A stretch of DNA of 60,811 nucleotides, taken from the NCBI GenBank assembly GCA_021817065.1, contig JAKAWH010000005.1:1-60811 (forward strand). Direction: 5' to 3'. The stretch is from Actinomycetes bacterium (GTDB lineage Bacteria > Actinomycetota > Acidimicrobiia > Acidimicrobiales > JAKAVM01). Both the position numbers and the translations under genes were made by a program. The notes under the pieces were generated by a model. It was not told where the DNA came from. It saw nothing but the letters and a program-made list of their open reading frames with translations, and ran no database searches. This document shows positions 17,250 to 26,923 of the stretch, in pieces (the stretch's first letter is position 1; each line of letters opens with the position of its first letter).

Positions 17250-17981
17250 TCAGGAAGTGGGACCGGACACCGGATCGGGCGATGGGACACCGCCACCCGG
17301 GTCCTCGCCGGAACGGCGCCGCCGCCGGTGGAGCACCACCAGGGCCACGACCAGGAGTACCACGACGATCAGGGCATACACCACGAAGCGGGAGAACCAG
17401 TGGTAGATCGCCTGGATATGGTCGCCAGCGGTGTAACCGACCGTCACCCAGCAGCCCACCCACATCACCGCGCCCAGTGCGTTGAAGGCGAGAAAAGTCA
17501 ACCAGGGCATTTCGGTGATCCCCGCCACGATCCCGTTGGCCTGCCGCAACCCGTCGATGAACCGGGCTATCACAACTATCTTCCCGCCCTGCCGGGCGAA
17601 GAAGGCCTCCGCCTTGCTCACCCGCTCCTCGGTGAGCAGAACGTAGCGGCCCCAGCGGACCACCGCCTCGTGACCGGCGAACCGGCCGATGGCGTAGCCG
17701 ACGTTGTCGCCGACGATGCAGGCCACAAGCCCCAGGAACCCCACCAGCAACACGTTCAGCTTGCCCGCCCCCGCATACACCGCAGCGGCAATGAGGATAG
17801 TCTCGCCGGGGACGAAGGGGGTGCCGAAGTCCTCCATGAAGAGGAATCCCGCCACCGCCAGATAACCGTAGCGGTCCAGGGTCGGAGCCAGTGAATGAAA
17901 GATTCCGGGCAATTGCGGTGAAGGGAGCCCCACTGACCGGCCATGGTACTGGCTCCCTGGCCGACCGGTGCGGATCAGCAA
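17250..17981 (-). CDS. DedA-family (SNARE-associated/VTT domain) membrane protein
   Basis: Polytopic inner-membrane protein of up to 243 residues. Family features are EDFGTPFVPGETILIAAAVY, a conserved glycine/arginine core GDNVGYAIGRFAGHEAVVRW, and ARFIDGLRQANGIVAGITEM containing the family FxPxxR-like region. Several hydrophobic helices follow, ending in an Arg-rich, Pro-rich cytoplasmic tail. DedA proteins affect membrane homeostasis, and some are undecaprenyl-phosphate or phospholipid translocases; the substrate here is unknown. The start could be ATG 17981 or a later GTG near 17930. It precedes recA with a 248-base gap holding the recA promoter. Confidence 0.88.
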   Translation of the reverse strand: MLIRTGRPGSQYHGRSVGLPSPQLPGIFHSLAPTLDRYGYLAVAGFLFMEDFGTPFVPGETILIAAAVYAGAGKLNVLLVGFLGLVACIVGDNVGYAIGRFAGHEAVVRWGRYVLLTEERVSKAEAFFARQGGKIVVIARFIDGLRQANGIVAGITEMPWLTFLAFNALGAVMWVGCWVTVGYTAGDHIQAIYHWFSRFVVYALIVVVLLVVALVVLHRRRRRSGEDPGGGVPSPDPVSGPTS

Positions 17982-18044
17982 GGACGGAGGTTGCCCGGAG
18001 CGCGTGATCGTGATGGGAAAAGGGGCCCAGTACAGGGAGGGTGA

Positions 18045-19292
18045 TTACACGAGCGCCCGTAGCTTCTTCCGCACAAGGTCCAGCGCGGAGATGGTGGCCA
18101 GCTCCCGGACCGTCTGGCGCTCCCCCGGCAATCGGATGGTGATCGCGCTCGGCTCCTCCGCTCCGATGCCGGCCACCCCGATGATCACCGTCCCCGTATC
18201 CACCCCTTCGGCCGTATCGGGACCGGCCACCCCGGTCAGCGAGAGCCCGACCTCCGCGTGAAGGACCCGCCGGGCCCCGTCCGCCATCGCTCGCGCTGCA
18301 TCCTCGGTGACCACCGGCCCCTGGGGGACGCCCAGCACCGAGAACTTGACCGCCTCGTCGTAGGCCACCACCGAGCCGCGGAACCACTCACTCGCCCCCG
18401 GCACCCCGACCAATCGTGCCGCGACCAGACCTCCTGTGACCGACTCGGCCAATCCCATGGTGAGCCCTTTTTCACGGAGAAGATGGGCCACCGCATTCTC
18501 CATCGCCTCGTCGTCCACCCCGAAGACGAGCGTACCCAGAATCGCACGCAACCTCTCCTCTTCGACGTCGAGGAGCGCGCCGGCCCGCGCCTCGTCGTCT
18601 CCTCGGATGGTGATCCTCACTTTGATCCCCTCGAAGCCACTCGCCAGAAAAGCAATGGTCGCTCCCTCCGGCTCGGCATCCAGCTCGGCCAACCGGGGAG
18701 CCACCATCTCAGCGAGCCGCGCCTCGGACACCCCCCACGTCCGCAGGACCCGGCTGGCGATCGTTCCGGTGCTACCCGCGCGGCGAACAAGATCAGCCAT
18801 TACCACTCGCTCGACCATCTCCTTCATCTCCGCCGGGACGCCCGGCACCGCATACATCACCTTGCCGCCCACCGGGCATACCAGACCGGGGGCAGTCCCG
18901 GTGGTGGGGGGAATTGACCGAGCACCGTGCGGGACGTCCGCTTGGCGAAGATTGCTTTCGGGCATCGTGCGTCCCAGGGCGACGAATCTGTTGCCAAGCG
19001 CTCTGGCGAATTCCTCGTCTCGGATCAAGGGGGAACCCATCACCCGTCCGAGCGCTTCACGGGTGACGTCGTCCTGGGTTGGCCCCAGCCCGCCGCACAG
19101 TATCACTGCTTCGGAACGGGCGAGCGCTGCGCGGCATGCCGCAGCAATCCGCTCGATGTTGTCGCCCACCCGGGTCTGGAAAAAGCAATCCAGACCATGA
19201 GCCGCCAACCGTTCGGCGATCCACGCCGAATTGGTGTCGACGATCTGCCCGAGCAGGAGCTCGGTGCCCACCGATACGATCTCGACTCTCAC
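18045..19292 (-). CDS. cinA: CinA family protein (MoaB/Mog-like domain plus nicotinamide-nucleotide amidase)
   Basis: Competence/damage-inducible protein of 415 residues. The N-terminal molybdopterin-binding-like domain starts VRVEIVSVGTELLLGQIVDT and includes LCGGLGPTQDDVTREALG. The C-terminal PncC domain contains GLAESVTGGLVAARLVGVPG and GLSLTGVAGPDTAEG, typical of nicotinamide mononucleotide deamidases in pyridine nucleotide salvage. The GTG at 19292 is chosen because the domain starts there and upstream sequence is low-complexity. cinA next to pgsA and recA is a known actinobacterial arrangement. Confidence 0.93.
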   Translation of the reverse strand: MRVEIVSVGTELLLGQIVDTNSAWIAERLAAHGLDCFFQTRVGDNIERIAAACRAALARSEAVILCGGLGPTQDDVTREALGRVMGSPLIRDEEFARALGNRFVALGRTMPESNLRQADVPHGARSIPPTTGTAPGLVCPVGGKVMYAVPGVPAEMKEMVERVVMADLVRRAGSTGTIASRVLRTWGVSEARLAEMVAPRLAELDAEPEGATIAFLASGFEGIKVRITIRGDDEARAGALLDVEEERLRAILGTLVFGVDDEAMENAVAHLLREKGLTMGLAESVTGGLVAARLVGVPGASEWFRGSVVAYDEAVKFSVLGVPQGPVVTEDAARAMADGARRVLHAEVGLSLTGVAGPDTAEGVDTGTVIIGVAGIGAEEPSAITIRLPGERQTVRELATISALDLVRKKLRALV

Positions 19293-19371
19293 AGCGCCTG
19301 CCGGCCGATTGCCGCCGCCCCACAGTCGCCCGCGAGAGGGAATCGCCTGGTTCCTCTTACGCCCCTTGCGC

Positions 19372-19989
19372 TCATGCGGCTCGCCGCGACCCGCCCCCGC
19401 CCTCGAGTGCAACTGCCCCTCCCCGGCTACCACGGGCAGCCCGGCCGAGCACCCAGGCGTAGTGGATGCCGGTACCCACCGTCAGGGCCGCGGCGACCCA
19501 GACCGCGACGGTCACCACCCATCGATGGTGATTGGCGATCGGGGCGATCAGGGCCAAGGTGATCGCAATGTCCTGGACTAAGGTCTTCACCTTGGCAGGC
19601 TTTGAGGCGGGCACCGACACTCCCCTCCGACCGACCCAGGATCGGTACCCACTGATGATTACCTCTCGCACCGCGATTAACACGATCGGGAGCCAGGGCA
19701 TCCCACCGATGCCCGCAATGGTCGCCAGCGCCCCCAATACCAGGAACTTGTCCGCCAAGGGATCAAGAAAAGCGCCCGAACGGGTCGTTCCCTGCCTTCG
19801 CGCCACCCACCCGTCGACCCAGTCGGTCGAGGCCAGGACGATCCACACTGCGAGGGTGAGTGCGGATGCTCCTCGTATCACGATGAGGGCGATCACAAGG
19901 GGCGTGGCGGCGATGCGCGCCGCGCTGAGAGCGTTGGCCGGCGTCGCCAGCGCGCTGGGGCCGAAGGAGGGCGTCCGGCTATCGGTCAC
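19372..19989 (-). CDS. pgsA: CDP-diacylglycerol-glycerol-3-phosphate 3-phosphatidyltransferase (PgsA-type)
   Basis: Integral membrane enzyme of 205 residues for the first step of phosphatidylglycerol synthesis. The CDP-alcohol phosphotransferase signature is complete: [11 protein letters not shown], then [11 protein letters not shown], giving DG-x2-AR-x8-G-x3-D-x3-D. Hydrophobic helices flank it, and a short Gly/Arg-rich tail ends the protein. GTG 19989 overlaps the queF stop as GTGA; longer frames run through queF. Other CDP-alcohol transferases (for example phosphatidylinositolphosphate synthases) share the motif. The length and the cinA neighbour favour PgsA. Confidence 0.88.
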   Translation of the reverse strand: MTDSRTPSFGPSALATPANALSAARIAATPLVIALIVIRGASALTLAVWIVLASTDWVDGWVARRQGTTRSGAFLDPLADKFLVLGALATIAGIGGMPWLPIVLIAVREVIISGYRSWVGRRGVSVPASKPAKVKTLVQDIAITLALIAPIANHHRWVVTVAVWVAAALTVGTGIHYAWVLGRAARGSRGGAVALEGGGGSRRAA

Positions 19990-20336
19990 GGGTGACTCGC
20001 GGTTACCGTGGTGTGGATGCCCCCCCGCACGTTCCACTCTGTGGTGACCGACATGTGTCGGGGCCCGATGGCGCTCACAAGATCGTCCAGTATTCGGTTG
20101 GTGACGTCTTCGTGGAAGGCACCTTCGTCCCGGTAGCTCCACAGGTACTGCTTGAGGGACTTCAGCTCGACGATTGAATCGCCCGGAACGTAAGTGATGG
20201 TCACGGTCGCGAAGTCCGGCTGCCCGGTCATGGGACACACGCAAGTCAGCTCGGGCGTCTCGCAACGGACCTCATAATCGCGTGCCGGGTGCGGATTGGG
20301 CACAGCTACGATTTCCCGGGAGGGAGCGCTGGGCAT
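19986..20336 (-). CDS. queF: NADPH-dependent 7-cyano-7-deazaguanine reductase QueF (type I, short)
   Basis: Reduces preQ0 to preQ1 in queuosine biosynthesis. The compact 116-residue protein carries the catalytic Cys in [13 protein letters not shown], the following Asp, and the signature [20 protein letters not shown] with substrate-binding Glu and His. This is the unimodular T-fold form. It overlaps pgsA by 4 bases and lies 10 bases from thrB. The other queuosine genes (queC, queD, queE, tgt) are not in this window. Confidence 0.93.
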   Translation of the reverse strand: MPSAPSREIVAVPNPHPARDYEVRCETPELTCVCPMTGQPDFATVTITYVPGDSIVELKSLKQYLWSYRDEGAFHEDVTNRILDDLVSAIGPRHMSVTTEWNVRGGIHTTVTASHP

Positions 20337-20346
20337 ACGCCCTAGG

Positions 20347-21201
20347 TTACCGCTGGAGTTGGGTGAGCCCGCAGGTGTCGGCTTCTAGAACCAGCACGCG
20401 CCCGGCCAGTCCGAGCTCACCCATCGTCCGGGATAGCGCTGCGGCAACCGCGGCCGACCTGCCCGCGTCGCACATCCCGATCATGCTCGGGCCAGCGCCG
20501 GACCATGCCGAAGCGAGCGCTCCCGCCTCGACCAGTGCAGAGAGCAGCTCCACCGATTCCGGGAAAAGGGGGGTTCGCGATCCCTGGTGGAGGCGGTCGG
20601 AGGCAGCCTCCGCGATGAGTTGGGACCGGTCGGCCATTCCGGCGATCATCAGCCCCATTCGACCCAGGTTGGCAGCGGCATCGGCAAGCGGGACCGTCCG
20701 GGGCAGAGCGGCCCGCGCTTCGGCAGTCGGAAGGGGTCGGTCGGGCACCACCACCACGAACGAGAGTCCCGGATCCAGTGACAGTTTCCTTGCCACGGGA
20801 CGCCCATCCACCATGCAGGCGGCAACCAGGCCGCCCAACACCGATGCCGCTGCATTCTCCGGATGCCCGTCCACCCGTGCAGCCACCCCCAGGGGATCGT
20901 CGCTGCCTGCAGCCGCGGCAGCCGCCACGGCGAGCGCCGCGGACGAGCCGAGCCCGCGCCCGACAGGAATCTGCGAGTCCACTCGAACGGCAAAACGATC
21001 GTGCCCGGCGACTTCTCGGATCACCCGGACCGCCAAGTGGTCCGAAGGGTCAGAGGCTAGTTCTGCCCCCTCACCGGTGGCAGTGAGGGCGAGCGCACCG
21101 GCCGGGACGGCTTCCACCTCTACGTAGAGCCCGACCGCGATAGCCAGAGCATCGAATCCCGGCCCCAGGTTGGCCGACGAGGCGGGTGCCCGAAAAGCCA
21201 C
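20347..21201 (-). CDS. thrB: Homoserine kinase ThrB (GHMP kinase)
   Basis: Phosphorylates homoserine in threonine synthesis. The 284-residue protein has GHMP motif 1 [18 protein letters not shown], the ATP-binding motif 2 [16 protein letters not shown], and C-terminal motif 3 [14 protein letters not shown]. The GTG at 21201 gives only three residues before the [10 protein letters not shown] motif, normal for the family. It starts 8 bases after the ftsK stop. Neighbouring hom and thrC genes, often linked, are absent. Confidence 0.92.
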   Translation of the reverse strand: MAFRAPASSANLGPGFDALAIAVGLYVEVEAVPAGALALTATGEGAELASDPSDHLAVRVIREVAGHDRFAVRVDSQIPVGRGLGSSAALAVAAAAAAGSDDPLGVAARVDGHPENAAASVLGGLVAACMVDGRPVARKLSLDPGLSFVVVVPDRPLPTAEARAALPRTVPLADAAANLGRMGLMIAGMADRSQLIAEAASDRLHQGSRTPLFPESVELLSALVEAGALASAWSGAGPSMIGMCDAGRSAAVAAALSRTMGELGLAGRVLVLEADTCGLTQLQR

Positions 21202-21209
21202 CGTGCCAG

Positions 21210-24149
21210 TCAGCGGTCCGAGCGCTGAAGCGTGTCGTCCAGCTCCTCGGGGGTCATCAACACCGCCCGTGCCTTGGAACCCTCCGATGGACCGACGACT
21301 CCCCTGCGCTCGAGGAGATCCATCAGCCGGCCGGCCCGGGCAAATCCCACCCGGAGCTTGCGCTGGAGCATTGAGGTGGACCCGAGCTGGGAACGCACCA
21401 CCAACTCCATCGCCGCCATCAGCATCTCGTCATCGTTCCCGTCCTCTACCCGTCCTCCCCCCGCTCCTGACCCATCACCCTCCACTCCTTCGACGTAACG
21501 ACTACCCCCCTGACGCCGCCAGTGGGCGACCACCTTGCGCACTTCGTGCTCGCTCACCCACGGCCCCTGGACCCGGACCGGGATGGAGGAAGATGCAGTG
21601 AGCATAAGCATGTCTCCTCGGCCAACCAGGCGTTCGGCACCCGGCTGGTCGAGGATCACCCGGCTGTCCGCCAGCGACGACACCGAAAAGGCCAGCCGTG
21701 AAGGGATGTTCGCCTTGATCACTCCAGTTATCACGTCGACTGAAGGGCGCTGGGTGGCGATCACCAGGTGGATGCCCACCGCCCGCGCCATCTGGGCGAT
21801 CCGGCAGATTGACTCCTCCACATCCCGGGCAGCCACCATCATGAGATCATTCAGCTCGTCGACGACGATGACGACGAAGGGGAGGTTCTCATACGCGCGA
21901 CCTGGGGTCGAGGCCTCATCTTCCTCCGGCGCGCCGGTGGTTTGCTCGCCCGCTTCACCATCTGAAGGGAGTGCGCGCGAGGTACAGTCCTCCGACTCGC
22001 CCTCCTCCGGCAGTGAGCCGACATCGACCGCGCTAAGGCCCTCCGCTTCGTTTCCGGTACTGCTGCGGCCATCATCGCCGGCGCCACCATCCTCGTGGAA
22101 CTCCTCGTTGACCGCGGCCGAAGCGATGAGCTGGTTGTATCCGGTTATATCGCGCACCCCCACCTCGGCCAAGAGGTCGTAGCGGCGTTCCATCTCCTTG
22201 ACCGCCCAGGAAAGGGCATTGGCGGCCTTGCGCGGGTCAACCACCACCTGGGTGAGCAAGTGGGGTAACCCGTTGTACTGCCCCAGTTCCACTCGCTTGG
22301 GGTCGACCAGGATGAGTCGCACTTGTTCGGGAGTCGACCGCACCAAGAGAGAAGTGACCAAGGAGTTGATGCACGACGACTTGCCTGCACCGGTAGCGCC
22401 GGCGATGAGGACGTGGGGCATTTCGGCGAGGTTCACCATCATCGGCTTGCCCGAGATATCGCGCCCCAGCGCGATGCTCAATGGGTGAATAGCCTGACGA
22501 GCCTCCGTCGACGACAGTATGTCTCCCAGTGACACGAGCTGTCGGTGGTGGTTGGGGACCTCGACGCCGATGGCCGAGCGGCCCGGGATGGGAGCAAGAA
22601 TCCTGACATCAGGGGACGCCATCGCGTAGGCGATGTCTTTCGCGAGATTGGTCACCTGAGCGACCTTCACCCCCGCTCCGATCTCCACCTCGTATCGGGT
22701 CACCGTCGGACCGACGGTATACCCGGTCACCCGGGTCTCGACTCCATGAGCGGCCAGAGCTTCCTGGAGGACCCTCGCCCCGGTCGCCGCCTGGGACTGG
22801 TCCACCCGTTGGTTGCCCGTTCGATCGAGAAGCTTCATTGGCGGCAACTTCCAGGGGGTGCCCGTCGGACCGAGGCCCATGTCGAGCTGGACCGGTGTGC
22901 TCTCGGACAGGGTGCGGTCAACCTCACCGGGGCGAAGCGCCGGCACCGTGGCGATCTCCTCCCACTCGTCCGCCTTCGGCGAAGGCTCGAGGCAGGTCGC
23001 GCCCTCTCCTGCGTCCCGAGTCGCCTCCGGCGACCAATCGTCCGGCATCGCTGACGTCCCGATGCCAGGCGCTAGCGCGGCAGAGCCCGGCAACCCTTCA
23101 CCGCCTAGCTGGCTCAAGTCGTCTTCGGCATCGTAAATGACCGAGGCTCCGAGCGTCGGCGTTCGCGGTTCCACGATACGTTCCGCTCCCGGAGCGATGG
23201 ATTCCCACCAATGCGGGGCGCGGATGCGACGGGCAATCCACCGGGCGAGCGTGAGAATTCCCGAGGCTGCCTCTGCGACCGAAAGCCTACCTGCCACCAT
23301 GATCCCGCCGAGACAGAGCGCGAGGAGTATCACTGCTGCTCCCGCTGTTCCCGCCAGCATATGGAGGCTCCCCCCGACTGCGACGCCGACATAGCCCCCC
23401 GCTGCCCGGAGGGAGCGATGGCTCGCCGTCCACGCGGGTGAGCCTGCCACCACCTCCAGCAATCCGCACATCCCGCCGCCCGCGATCGACAGCCCGCCCA
23501 GCGCTCCCACCGGAGCAGGCCACCGCCGGTCGACCAGCCGGTGAACCTGGTGTCGGGTGCCCGTCGCATCAGGGTTGGTGGCGTCGCTTCCTGCAGCCAA
23601 CCAGTCCGGATCTGTCCCGCGCCGCTTGCACGAGAGTCCGATCGCCACTAGGAGCGCTCCTGCACAGAGCAACCCGACAGGGAGGGCGAACCTCCCGACA
23701 CCGAACGCCAATCCGGTCCCCATCATGACGAACCGGCCCATCGGCCCGGAAGCGTTCCCGTATATCCCCAAACCGGCCAGGAGACCGGCGAGGAGAGCGA
23801 ACATGCCCCACGCCTCGTACCCGCGGGCAGAAGTAGCCCCGGCGTCCCGACCGCCGCCCGATGCCTGGTTGAGGAGAACTGCGGGGTCTCGCCCGGTTCG
23901 ACCCGAGCCCTTCGGGTGGGAGGTGCCGGGCGACGAGCGCCGCTCGCGCACGGCCGCCGATTGCGATCGCGATGGAGTTCCTCTCTGGGAGGAGGCGCGC
24001 GGCTTCACCGCTTTGCCGGAGCGCGCGCTCCCCACCCGGCCACTGTGCGCCGGCTCACGGTGTGCGCGCTGCCCCTTCCCGGTCCGGGAAGTCGATGCCA
24101 CAACACCAACAAAAGTAACACCGCCGATTTCACAAACTGCGGACCCCAC
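21210..24149 (-). CDS. ftsK: DNA translocase FtsK/SpoIIIE with an acidic insert in the motor domain
   Basis: Septal DNA pump that moves chromosome termini during division. The 979-residue protein has a basic N-terminal tail (about 1-110), membrane helices (about 112-290), an acidic linker, and a RecA-like motor with ALGRDISGKPM, Walker A AGATGAGKSS (near residue 580) and Walker B FVVIVVDELNDLMMVA. ATQRPSVDVITGVIKANIPS follows, and a gamma winged helix (SMLQRKLRVGFARAGRLMDL) ends the protein. Two oddities: an acidic insert of about 73 residues between GYNQLIAS and YENLPF, directly before Walker B; and ELND where most homologs have ELAD. The start is GTG 24149, though GTG 24101 (VASTSRTGKG) is also possible. 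Confidence 0.92.
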   Translation of the reverse strand: MGSAVCEIGGVTFVGVVASTSRTGKGQRAHREPAHSGRVGSARSGKAVKPRASSQRGTPSRSQSAAVRERRSSPGTSHPKGSGRTGRDPAVLLNQASGGGRDAGATSARGYEAWGMFALLAGLLAGLGIYGNASGPMGRFVMMGTGLAFGVGRFALPVGLLCAGALLVAIGLSCKRRGTDPDWLAAGSDATNPDATGTRHQVHRLVDRRWPAPVGALGGLSIAGGGMCGLLEVVAGSPAWTASHRSLRAAGGYVGVAVGGSLHMLAGTAGAAVILLALCLGGIMVAGRLSVAEAASGILTLARWIARRIRAPHWWESIAPGAERIVEPRTPTLGASVIYDAEDDLSQLGGEGLPGSAALAPGIGTSAMPDDWSPEATRDAGEGATCLEPSPKADEWEEIATVPALRPGEVDRTLSESTPVQLDMGLGPTGTPWKLPPMKLLDRTGNQRVDQSQAATGARVLQEALAAHGVETRVTGYTVGPTVTRYEVEIGAGVKVAQVTNLAKDIAYAMASPDVRILAPIPGRSAIGVEVPNHHRQLVSLGDILSSTEARQAIHPLSIALGRDISGKPMMVNLAEMPHVLIAGATGAGKSSCINSLVTSLLVRSTPEQVRLILVDPKRVELGQYNGLPHLLTQVVVDPRKAANALSWAVKEMERRYDLLAEVGVRDITGYNQLIASAAVNEEFHEDGGAGDDGRSSTGNEAEGLSAVDVGSLPEEGESEDCTSRALPSDGEAGEQTTGAPEEDEASTPGRAYENLPFVVIVVDELNDLMMVAARDVEESICRIAQMARAVGIHLVIATQRPSVDVITGVIKANIPSRLAFSVSSLADSRVILDQPGAERLVGRGDMLMLTASSSIPVRVQGPWVSEHEVRKVVAHWRRQGGSRYVEGVEGDGSGAGGGRVEDGNDDEMLMAAMELVVRSQLGSTSMLQRKLRVGFARAGRLMDLLERRGVVGPSEGSKARAVLMTPEELDDTLQRSDR

Positions 24150-24248
24150 GCTGTTCCCCGCTATCGAGCCCCGCTCGGCCCGCTCGGCCGGGCCGCCCGG
24201 GACCCGGATCCGCCCTTCTCGCCCCTGCCAGCAGCTTGGCGAAACCTC

Positions 24249-25910
24249 CTAGATCTCCATCACCACCGGAACGATCATCGGTTTGCGACGCGTCCTCTTG
24301 GAAACGATCGATCCCATTGTCGCTCGCAGGTGCCGTCGAAGCACCTCGTAGTCGGTGTACCCAGCAGTAGCTGCGCTGCAAATGCTGGCCAGAAGCGCTT
24401 CGCGGGCGTCATCGAGCAGTCCTTCGGCCTCCGGGGCATGCACCCAGCCCTTGGTTATGATCTCCGGACCGGTCACCACCTCTCCCGTCTTCGCTTCGAT
24501 CCCCACGATCACAACAATCACACCCTCGGCGGCAAGCATTCGCCGATCGCGCAATACGGGATGTGCCACGTCCCCGACGATGCCGTCCACGTAAAGGAAA
24601 TTTGCCGGAATCTCACCGACCAGCGACAATCCCTCGTCGGTGAGCTCCACCACGTCTCCGTCCTCGCACACCACCACGGAGTCATGGCGCATTCCCATTG
24701 ACTCGGCGAGACGAGCGTGATTGACCAAGTGGCGATACTCGCCGTGTATCGGAATGAAGAACTCCGGCCGTGACACCGCCAGCATGGTCTCCAGCTCCCC
24801 TTGCATCGCATGACCACTCACGTGAACTCCTGCCTCAGTGGAATGGACCACCTCGGCACCGGCACGGTACAGCCGATCGATCACCTGATTGACATTGAAC
24901 TCATTGCCCGGGATGGGATGGGAACTGAGGATGACCAGGTCCCCCGGGCTCACTTTGACCCACTTGTGCTCTCCCGCCGCCATCAATGCGAGCGCCGACA
25001 TCGGCTCACCTTGGGAGCCGGTCGAGATGATGCACACCTTGCCCGGATCGATGTCACCGACCTTCTCGATATCGACAAATGCCGCGTCGGGGACATTCAA
25101 AGAACCGAGCTTCTGCGCGAGAGCAATGTTCTGGTTCATGGAGCGACCTACCACTGCCACCACCCGACCCGAGTCCAGGGCAGCGCGCACCACCTGCTGG
25201 ATCCGGTGAAGATGGGATGCGAAGCATGTCACCACGATTCGGTGCCCGCGATGTCGAAGGAAAAGCGAGTTCAGGGCTCCCCCCACGGTCGACTCACTCG
25301 GGGTGTAACCCGGATCCTCTGCATTGGTCGAATCCGAGAGAAGGAGCCGGATGCCCTCCTCCTGGGATATCTGCCCGATCCGAGCCAGGTTGGTACGCCT
25401 CCCGTCCACCGGTGTGAGGTCGAGCTTGAAGTCACCGGTGTGCAAAATGGTTCCCTGCGGCGTCCTGAACGCGAGTGCGAAACCATGGGGAACCGAATGG
25501 GTCACCGGGATGAACTCGACGTCGAAAGGCCCGATTTCGCGCCGTTCGTTGTCCCCAACCTCTACGAAGCGGGTGCGCCGCTCCACACCGAACTCTTCGA
25601 TCCTGTTTGACGCCAACCCGAGCGAGAGCGCCGAACCGTAGATGGGAAACGGAATTTCTTGGAGGAGGAAGGCGAGCCCCCCCATGTGGTCCTCGTGACC
25701 GTGGGTGAGAACGACACCCTCCACCCGGTCCGCGTTCTCGATCAGGTAGGTGAAATCCGGCAGAACCAGGTCGATTCCCGGCATATTTGCGTCGGGGAAC
25801 ATGAGACCTACGTCGACCAGGAGGATGCGATCATCCACCTCCAGGCAAGCGCAATTGCGCCCGATCTCCCCGAGCCCCCCGAGGAATGCGAGCCGGATAG
25901 CTGCGCTCAC
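24249..25910 (-). CDS. rnj: Ribonuclease J (metallo-beta-lactamase/beta-CASP)
   Basis: 5'-3' exonuclease and endonuclease for mRNA decay and rRNA maturation. The 553-residue protein has LAFLGGLGEIGRNC, the zinc motif THGHEDHMGG, the further ligands HSVPH and HTGDFKLD, and beta-CASP elements STGSQGEPMSALALM and SGHAMQGELETML with IPIHGEYRHL. A C-terminal RNase J domain follows. GTG 25910 overlaps the dapA stop as GTGA; longer frames enter dapA. The dapA-rnj pair is widely conserved in actinobacteria. Confidence 0.95.
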   Translation of the reverse strand: MSAAIRLAFLGGLGEIGRNCACLEVDDRILLVDVGLMFPDANMPGIDLVLPDFTYLIENADRVEGVVLTHGHEDHMGGLAFLLQEIPFPIYGSALSLGLASNRIEEFGVERRTRFVEVGDNERREIGPFDVEFIPVTHSVPHGFALAFRTPQGTILHTGDFKLDLTPVDGRRTNLARIGQISQEEGIRLLLSDSTNAEDPGYTPSESTVGGALNSLFLRHRGHRIVVTCFASHLHRIQQVVRAALDSGRVVAVVGRSMNQNIALAQKLGSLNVPDAAFVDIEKVGDIDPGKVCIISTGSQGEPMSALALMAAGEHKWVKVSPGDLVILSSHPIPGNEFNVNQVIDRLYRAGAEVVHSTEAGVHVSGHAMQGELETMLAVSRPEFFIPIHGEYRHLVNHARLAESMGMRHDSVVVCEDGDVVELTDEGLSLVGEIPANFLYVDGIVGDVAHPVLRDRRMLAAEGVIVVIVGIEAKTGEVVTGPEIITKGWVHAPEAEGLLDDAREALLASICSAATAGYTDYEVLRRHLRATMGSIVSKRTRRKPMIVPVVMEI

Positions 25911-26827
25911 GACGGAGAGACCCCGGAGTCCGGTAGCCGTCCGAGGCCCGCGAGCACCTCGCACGCAAGCCCGTCCAATCCGGCCGGTGGCTCTCCGAGT
26001 GGGAGCCTGCACGGACCCGCGGGTTGACCGAGGACCCGCATCATCGTCTTGGCTGGCACCGGGTTGGGAGCCTCCTCGCCAGTCTCGAACTCCCACGATG
26101 GAATCAATGTGGCGTTGGCCTGCGCTGCTGCACGAACGTCTCCCTTGATAAAACTGGCGATCATCTCACCGATTTCAACGCCTGCCCAGTGGGATGCCAC
26201 GGAAATGAGGCCCACCGCCCCAACCGAAAGCATCGGCAGGGTCAGGACGTCGTCACCGCAGTAGACCTCGAACCCCTCCGGACATCGCGCCACCGCAAGG
26301 GCTGTCGCGGCGACATCCCCTCCGGCGTCCTTGACGCCGATGATGTTGGGGAACTCCGACGCCAGCCGAACCAGGGATGCAACGGCGATCTTCCTCCCGG
26401 AACGGACCGGGATGTCGTAGAGAAGGATGGGCAATCGAGTTGCCGCCGCTACCGCTGAGAAGTGGGAGACAAGGCCGGCCTGGGACGGCCTCACGTAGTA
26501 GGGAGTCACCACCAAGAGCCCATCGACTCCGCATTCTTCGGCGATCCTGCCTTGCTCGATGGTGTGGTCGGTGGCAGCACTCCCGGTTGCGGCGATGACC
26601 GGTATGGTGACGGCACCAGCGACTGCACTCCACAGATCGCGCTTCTCGCCGTCCGACAGAAGCGACCCTTCGCCCGTGGAGCCAGCCACGACCAGCCCAT
26701 CGCTACCGTTGTCGGCGAGCCAACGGGCCAACTGTGCCGCTCCGTCCACGTCCAGAGAGCCGTCATCCCCGAACGGGGTGACCATCGCAGTGATCACCGC
26801 ACCGAAACGCCCAGGTGCCCGCGTCAT
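25907..26827 (-). CDS. dapA: 4-hydroxy-tetrahydrodipicolinate synthase DapA
   Basis: Condenses pyruvate with aspartate semialdehyde at the entry to the lysine branch. The 306-residue TIM barrel has VITAMVTPF, VVAGSTGEGSLL, TPYYVRPSQ, LYDIPVRSG and the Schiff-base Lys in NIIGVKDAGGD. In most homologs the first motif reads GTTGE; here the first Thr is Ser, a conservative change at a proton-relay position. ATG 26827 is preferred because TAGGGT sits 7 bases upstream, suggesting a leaderless mRNA; GTG 26836 is an alternative. rnj overlaps its 3' end by 4 bases. Confidence 0.93.
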   Translation of the reverse strand: MTRAPGRFGAVITAMVTPFGDDGSLDVDGAAQLARWLADNGSDGLVVAGSTGEGSLLSDGEKRDLWSAVAGAVTIPVIAATGSAATDHTIEQGRIAEECGVDGLLVVTPYYVRPSQAGLVSHFSAVAAATRLPILLYDIPVRSGRKIAVASLVRLASEFPNIIGVKDAGGDVAATALAVARCPEGFEVYCGDDVLTLPMLSVGAVGLISVASHWAGVEIGEMIASFIKGDVRAAAQANATLIPSWEFETGEEAPNPVPAKTMMRVLGQPAGPCRLPLGEPPAGLDGLACEVLAGLGRLPDSGVSPS

Positions 26828-26834
26828 CCCCCAC

Positions 26835-26840
26835 ACCCTA
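26835..26840 (-). promoter_or_regulatory. -10 box TAGGGT, 7 bases before the dapA ATG
   Basis: On the minus strand TAGGGT-GTGGGGG-ATG gives actinobacterial leaderless spacing. A clear -35 is not seen, and the G-run next to the ATG is too close to act as a Shine-Dalgarno. Confidence 0.45.
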
Positions 26841-26923
26841 CCAGGGCCCAGGATGGGAGATCCGAGCCGAGATCAGGCGTCAGCCCGGGCAGGCCCCCAT
26901 TTCGGTCGACCACGGAGCCTCTG

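Noticed and set aside
17158-18387. 409-codon minus-strand frame across dedA and cinA
   Set aside because: Arg/Gly-rich with no motif; two well-supported genes occupy the same strand in another frame.
19990-20265. Long N-terminal extension of PgsA
   Set aside because: The extension overlaps queF in another frame and is Arg/His-rich; the GTGA overlap start gives the normal family length.
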